DNA of 64,000 nucleotides from Cotesia glomerata (lineage: Eukaryota; Arthropoda; Insecta; Hymenoptera; Braconidae). The position numbers were made by a program, and so were the translations under genes. Every line of letters starts with the position of its first letter. The stretch's first letter is position 1. The notes under the pieces were generated by a model. It did not search any database. It worked only from the letters and a program-made list of their open reading frames with translations, and had not been told where the DNA came from. This document shows, piece after piece, positions 59,799 through 64,000 of the stretch. The stretch is taken from assembly GCF_020080835.1 (NCBI RefSeq), contig NC_058166.1:11433672-11497671 (forward strand), in the 5' to 3' direction.

Positions 59799-60390
59799 AT
59801 TTTTTTTGTCAGGTATGTCGAATGGAACGACGTCAGTGACTTTAGTCCGTTGTTGAGATTACAATTGTCAGAATAAATTATTATTCAATCGACAGAACTT
59901 TACTGTAGTTTCTTAAAATCTTATTTACCTCGCCTGTATTTATTTTTTAAAAATTCTAAACAAGATTTTTTAAATTATTTGTATACACGTAGACGTATAG
60001 TATATGGATAGAACCTAAATGTTTGTATAACGATACAGATTTTTCATTCATTTTTACGATAAATCAACTGACTAAAAATGACCACAAATAACAATTTTTG
60101 AGTGTCACTTTGATTGAACTTAATGTTTACTCTTAAACGTTAAATGTTTAAGGAAAAAAAAAGTGTGTGTGTACTTATGTACGCACGTTAGAAGTTATAC
60201 TTCTTTGACGTAACAAGATAAAAATCTTTCTAAATATTTTATCTATCGCGTTATCCTACGTTTGTAGAAAAAACGACACTAATGATAGAAAAAAAGGTAT
60301 TTAATACATTGAAAGTTTTATTATAACGCATTGTCTAGTTAAATAAAGTTTATTTAAATATCATAAAAAAATTATTTCTACATAATCAAA
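59799..60390. other. AT-rich DNA with no gene seen
   Basis: Nothing supportable. Confidence 0.5.
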
Positions 60391-60900
60391 AAAATTTGGA
60401 AATCGGTTGACCGTGCAGGCCAACCCTAGAACTTCCTGCTAAGTTTGCATTTCAAGCACCTTAAAATGTATTTTTTGATTTATATTTGAGCTTTTCAACC
60501 TCAAAGCGCAGTTTTTCACATTTTGAGCTCCTCCTCGAGCTCCAAATGTATTTATTAAACAACTGTAACTTTTGAATGCGTCGTTCGATTTTGTTTTTTG
60601 AAAAAGCATTCGGTGTAGTTTTTAAAGCACAAAAAGAAAATGTACAAGTTTTTATTGATCGGTTGAAGAAACTGGAAAATATCTTAAAAAAATACCGAAA
60701 AAAAAAATTTTTATGAATTTCTAAACAACTATAACTTTTAAATGCGTCGTTCGATTTTCATTTTAAAAAAAGCATTGGACGCAGTTCTTAAGCAAAAAAA
60801 TTTATACATAGTTTCATTATGATTTTTTTGTACGCTTTAAAGTTATTTTTAAAAAACATAAAAATTCAAATTTTTTTTTTTAATTTCTTCGGAATGGCTT
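60391..60900 (+). mobile_element. GTTGACC-family repeat, diverged subfamily
   Basis: Begins TTTGGAAATCGGTTGACCGT followed by CCAACCCTAGAACTTCCTGC, with TTGAGCTCC hairpins and two copies of AACTTTTGAATGCGTCGTTC (also as AACTTTTAAATGCG). The right half is missing where the retrotransposon begins. Confidence 0.6.
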
Positions 60901-61196
60901 TATTTATTTATTTATTTATTTCTTTATTAACAAAACCTGACAGCATGTATGGCCAGTTATGAGGTTACAAAAAGATACATTAATATATGTTGTAAAGTGT
61001 TACACATGTTGCAATAAGTAAATAAAAAAAAAAGAAAAATATTAAGAAAATATAAGTTATAGATGACAGGTGTTTGACTCTGACGTACATAATACTATTC
61101 GTAATACTATATTTATTATTAAATTACTATAGATTAGATAAACTCAATATAATATGGATGATTATTTAGGAGCTGGAGCATGATCATATGCTTTAG

Positions 61197-61355
61197 CTAG
61201 TTAAATTGTATACTATTTAATACACCTGTTTTGAACCAGGTTTCAGAAAAAGCATAAAAATCATACTCAGCCATACAAGTTTTGTAGAATATACTATCTA
61301 ATTTAGTATTAAGTCCCCTGACATTCTGATAATATAATGTCAGGCAAGATGAGGT
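61197..61355 (-). pseudogene. ORF2 endonuclease N-terminus
   Basis: LTLYYQNVRGLNTKLDSIFY then EYDFYAFSETWFKTGV, ending QFN stop. YQNxRGLxxK and the ETW block are the first motifs of the apurinic-like endonuclease of non-LTR ORF2. It overlaps the end of ORF1 in another frame. Truncated. Confidence 0.85.
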
Positions 61356-61360
61356 GGAGT

Positions 61361-62395
61361 TTAAGAAGCTGAGTTTTTGGGAGTCGAGGCTAAAATATTC
61401 CGATGATCCTTGATTATCATCGGTTGACGAGCACGAATGACAATCCTCAAATTCCGTTCCCCTGCTGCTGTCCGTTCCTGGAGTTGTTGACGTAGTTTCT
61501 TTTGTTCGCTCCTTTGGAGATCTGTTCTGTCGTGAACAATCGAAAGATTCTCCACAGACAAGAGAGAGTTTTTGGCTTTCTTTGCTCTTATCAATCCATT
61601 TATAATCTGATCAACAGAAGCAGGGTTAACAAAAGTAACCTTTATTGGCCTAGGGTGGAGTAAGTTTGATGAATATTTACCCAGTCTTGAGCAGGAGGAA
61701 AATGAGACGTTATTTGCAAAAGTATCACAAATACTCTGAACTCTGGAAAGGTCATCTGCTTGACGCTCATTAGGAGTAGATATTTGAGATTCACTAATGC
61801 CTAAAAACAAGGCATTGTTTCTTCTGGCCATACGATCGTCTACTTCACGCAGAATAACACTGCTATCAGCCTGTGTTTGTATGTCAGTTACTTTATTATG
61901 GAGCTCCGTAATTCTCTGAACATTAGAGACTATATTGTTAGCATTGGCCGTTATGCGTACTTCACTGTTCAAGAGTTTTTCCTCTACAGCACAGATTATG
62001 TTTTGAAATTGCTCTGTAAATTGTTTTACCTGAGATTTGAGTCCATTTACACTGGAGATAACAGTTTCTAATTCATTTTTGATGTCATTACGCAGTGATG
62101 TGACATCATTTTTGACGTCATTTTTGAGGTCATTACGCAGTGATGTGACATCATTTTTGAGGTCATTACGCAGTGATGTGACATCGCTTTTAAGGCTGTT
62201 ACGCAGAGCGAGTATTTCTTGCTTAAGAATATCACGAATATCATCTGTGGAGGAAGACCCACGTCGGCCACAACAACTTTGAATAAATCCACTAGGCTGA
62301 GATCCAGCCTGTTTAGCGCAGCTCGGGGGGAAGTAGGCTTGACAGCCAGTGCACTGTACATACTCCTTTGCGATGCCTTGAGAGAAGAATGACTG
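61361..62395 (-). CDS. retrotransposon ORF1 (gag-like) protein
   Basis: Open for about 344 codons, from just after a TGA near 62396 to TAA at 61361-61363. The start of the protein is therefore missing or mutated. N-terminal zinc-finger-like segment EYVQCTGCQAYFPPSCAKQA ... QSCCG (CxxC, C, CC) resembles the PHD-like finger found in some insect ORF1 proteins. Next are three tandem 11-residue units (LKNDVTSLRND type, about 62080-62210), then a predicted coiled coil up to about 61870. It ends with a basic domain containing LGKYSSNLLHPRPIKVTFVN and LRIVIRARQPMI, which is like the RNA-binding part of LINE ORF1 proteins. The 11-residue spacing suggests a right-handed (hendecad) coiled coil. Confidence 0.7.
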   Translation of the reverse strand, partial: QSFFSQGIAKEYVQCTGCQAYFPPSCAKQAGSQPSGFIQSCCGRRGSSSTDDIRDILKQEILALRNSLKSDVTSLRNDLKNDVTSLRNDLKNDVKNDVTSLRNDIKNELETVISSVNGLKSQVKQFTEQFQNIICAVEEKLLNSEVRITANANNIVSNVQRITELHNKVTDIQTQADSSVILREVDDRMARRNNALFLGISESQISTPNERQADDLSRVQSICDTFANNVSFSSCSRLGKYSSNLLHPRPIKVTFVNPASVDQIINGLIRAKKAKNSLLSVENLSIVHDRTDLQRSEQKKLRQQLQERTAAGERNLRIVIRARQPMIIKDHRNILASTPKNSAS

Positions 62396-62652
62396 AAGTC
62401 ACGTCCCGGTGAAATACCGCCAATAAATGGATATACAACAATATATATGTATGCACAATTAATGATTAAATTAAAGAATACTTTAATAATCATAATAGGC
62501 AAAAAAAGAAATATTGCAATGAAAGTGCAATTGTTACACAGTATCGAACTATTAATTAATTTTCACTGATAATGCCACGTGCACAGCGGCTAATTTAACG
62601 GCTTACACGCTGTGATCTATTTTAATTGATTGCTATTTTTACATTAAAAAAA

Positions 62653-63296
62653 ATTAGGAAAACGGTTGACCCTGAAGGCCATCCCTGCAACTTCCCGCTA
62701 ATTCCATACTTAGGCGCTTAAAATTGCACCAATGACGTTTTTAAGCTCTTCGAGCTCAAAGAGATTGCTTTCTTATGCTTTAAAGCTCTTCGAGCTCAAA
62801 AGTCTGATAGAGATTTGATGACACTATTTTTTGAATTTTTAAACCGCAATAACTTTTAAATGAATAAACCGATTTTCACGCGGTTGGCAGCATTCGACGC
62901 AGTTTTTCAAGCCTCACAAAGAATCTCAAATTTTGAATTGATCGCGCTAGGAGTTATTCCGAAAAAACACTTTTTTCGGTTTTCTTTCGTTCACGATATC
63001 TCTCGAACGAATCAACCGATTTTGACCGGACTGGTGGCGATCGACGTGGTTTTTTGAGGTTAAGAGCTGATTAGTTTTTGGAATTGAATCTTTAAGCCGT
63101 TTAAAAGTTATTCCAAAAAAACCACATTTGAAAAAAATTTTTTTTTCAGTTTTTTTAAGATTTCTCAAAATCTATTGATCTGAATCGGTCCAAATAGTTT
63201 TCAAAATCTAAGTTTAGTCAAGCCCTTTCGAATGGCACCAACCGCGATGAAATTGGTCAAGCCGTTCAAAAGTTATAAGCGGTTCACATACTTTCA

Positions 63297-63344
<48 letters not shown>
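62653..63344 (+). mobile_element. GTTGACC-family repeat, left part, interrupted in its CA tract
   Basis: Starts ATTAGGAAAACGGTTGACCC and keeps all family blocks up to AAAGTTATAAGCGGTTCACA and a CA run (about 63296-63344). It is then interrupted by the retrotransposon. The expected right end is outside the window. Confidence 0.75.
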
Positions 63345-63347
<3 letters not shown>

Positions 63348-64000
63348 GCAGAGAACGGACAGCTGAGCAACATTCCTTCAAAAAGTGGAGGACCTTTTGC
63401 TCCTGCCACTAATCAAACCCACCGAGGAAGAATGAACTCTCTACCGACCGTCACCGGCCAACAGTCACCAATGGAGAGGCTCGGCAACAAGATTGATGAG
63501 TTAGCCGACTTCATAAAAGACAAAAAGAATCTCCACCATGAGATCAGAAAATTGGTTTCGTCTATTAGTACGGTATATAGGCTGGCCAACAAATCACCAA
63601 CGAAGTCGGCGTCAACGACTCAAACATCTCCGAGTCTGAACAAAAAATCACAGCCACCTCTGACCACTCCTAAGAAATTACCACAGCAAGGAGATGGCAA
63701 CAAGAAGAGGCCGCTGTCCACGCCCAGCCCTTCCTCAGATATTGACAAGCCAGCACAGAAAAAGACAGCCCGGGATGATACCTGGACCAAAGTGACTCGG
63801 CAAAACAAGAAAAAGAAAGAACAGGAGCCAGTGACTCAAACTGCTACAGCCCAAGACCAGCCAAACAGCGGTGGCTCCAAGAAACCAAGGAGAAAGAAGA
63901 CAAGAACTAAAGCTGTCCTAGTCCAACCAGCTGAAGGGCGAACATACGCCGATCTCCTGAAGGAAATCAAGGCCAAGGTAAGCCCTGTCGAGACGGGCGT
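63345..64000 (+). mobile_element. R1-like non-LTR retrotransposon, 5' end, runs off window
   Basis: Begins AGAGGCAGAGAACGGACAGC directly after a CA run. GC content and codon use differ sharply from the AT-rich surroundings. It carries an open ORF1 to the window end. Some R1-clade families (Waldo, Mino) are known to insert into CA-type microsatellites, which fits the junction. Confidence 0.7.
63432..64000 (+). CDS. retrotransposon ORF1 (gag-like), partial at window end
   Basis: Starts MNSLPTVTGQQSPMERLGNK (a second Met at 63471 is also possible) and stays open for 189 codons to the end of the window. The first 55 residues look helical (IDELADFIKDKKNLHHEIRK). A Ser/Thr/Pro/Lys-rich disordered linker follows, with a basic run KKPRRKKTRTKA that may be a nuclear signal. 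The motif EGRTYADLLKEIKAKVSPVE follows; the (E/G)xTYAxxLxxI(K/R) segment just before the zinc knuckles is typical of ORF1 in R1, I and jockey-related elements. The knuckles would lie beyond position 64000. Confidence 0.75.
   Translation, partial: MNSLPTVTGQQSPMERLGNKIDELADFIKDKKNLHHEIRKLVSSISTVYRLANKSPTKSASTTQTSPSLNKKSQPPLTTPKKLPQQGDGNKKRPLSTPSPSSDIDKPAQKKTARDDTWTKVTRQNKKKKEQEPVTQTATAQDQPNSGGSKKPRRKKTRTKAVLVQPAEGRTYADLLKEIKAKVSPVETG

Larger units (their letters stand above)
60901..62395 (-). mobile_element. non-LTR retrotransposon with most of ORF2 deleted
   Basis: On the minus strand: ORF1 (62395 to 61361), the first about 50 codons of ORF2 (to 61197), then about 270 bp of 3' UTR and an (AAAT)n tail at 60898-60925. 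The endonuclease body and the whole reverse transcriptase are missing, so this copy is inactive. Confidence 0.75.

Overview
The window is nuclear DNA from an insect. The clearest evidence is three genes, or parts of genes, of the insect-specific Osiris family (DUF1676), all on the plus strand: a last exon at 7964-8298, a complete two-exon gene at 29263-30206, and a three-exon gene at 47581-51448. They have spliceosomal introns, TATA plus initiator promoters and AATAAA signals. The background is very AT-rich. An AT-rich parasitoid wasp or similar hymenopteran is plausible, but the sequence alone does not prove the order. Osiris genes normally lie in one co-oriented cluster, so this is probably a section of that cluster with its intergenic and intronic DNA swollen by transposons.

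Almost everything else is mobile DNA, much of it nested. 1-3152: a minus-strand Helitron with at least four insertions. 3153-7963: mostly featureless AT-rich DNA with two inverted-repeat elements. 8998-11000: small TIR elements inserted in one another. 12140-12660: an unexplained GC-richer island. 15563-26129: a nest of TIR elements, a deleted hAT element, a GTTGACC-family repeat carrying a retrotransposon piece in its CA tract, palindromic elements and a broken reverse transcriptase. 27456-27942: an intact tRNA-derived SINE. 31141-46030: hAT-type elements alternating with TA microsatellites and three Helitrons. 46464-46687: a near-perfect double palindrome. 51909-56655: further fold-back elements. 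59380-59786: a compact set of hairpins and a second SINE. 60901-62395: an internally deleted non-LTR retrotransposon. 62653-64000: a GTTGACC-family repeat whose CA tract holds the 5' end of an R1-like retrotransposon running off the window.

Several insertions can be proven from this window because an uninserted relative is also present. Examples are the 166-bp CAGTC elements, the double palindrome and the hAT element, each compared between the two CACGGAAA elements, and the small palindrome compared between two Helitrons. Several element types also carry clean target-site duplications.

I found no new enzymatic or defence system. The observations most worth following are: the double-palindrome family with 31-bp perfect arms; the methionine- and glycine-rich Osiris protein; the apparent insertion of non-LTR elements into CA tracts; hAT ends lying directly against TA repeats; tRNA-like modules carried inside TIR elements; and a short tetraloop-hairpin segment near 59.4 kb that could be structured RNA.
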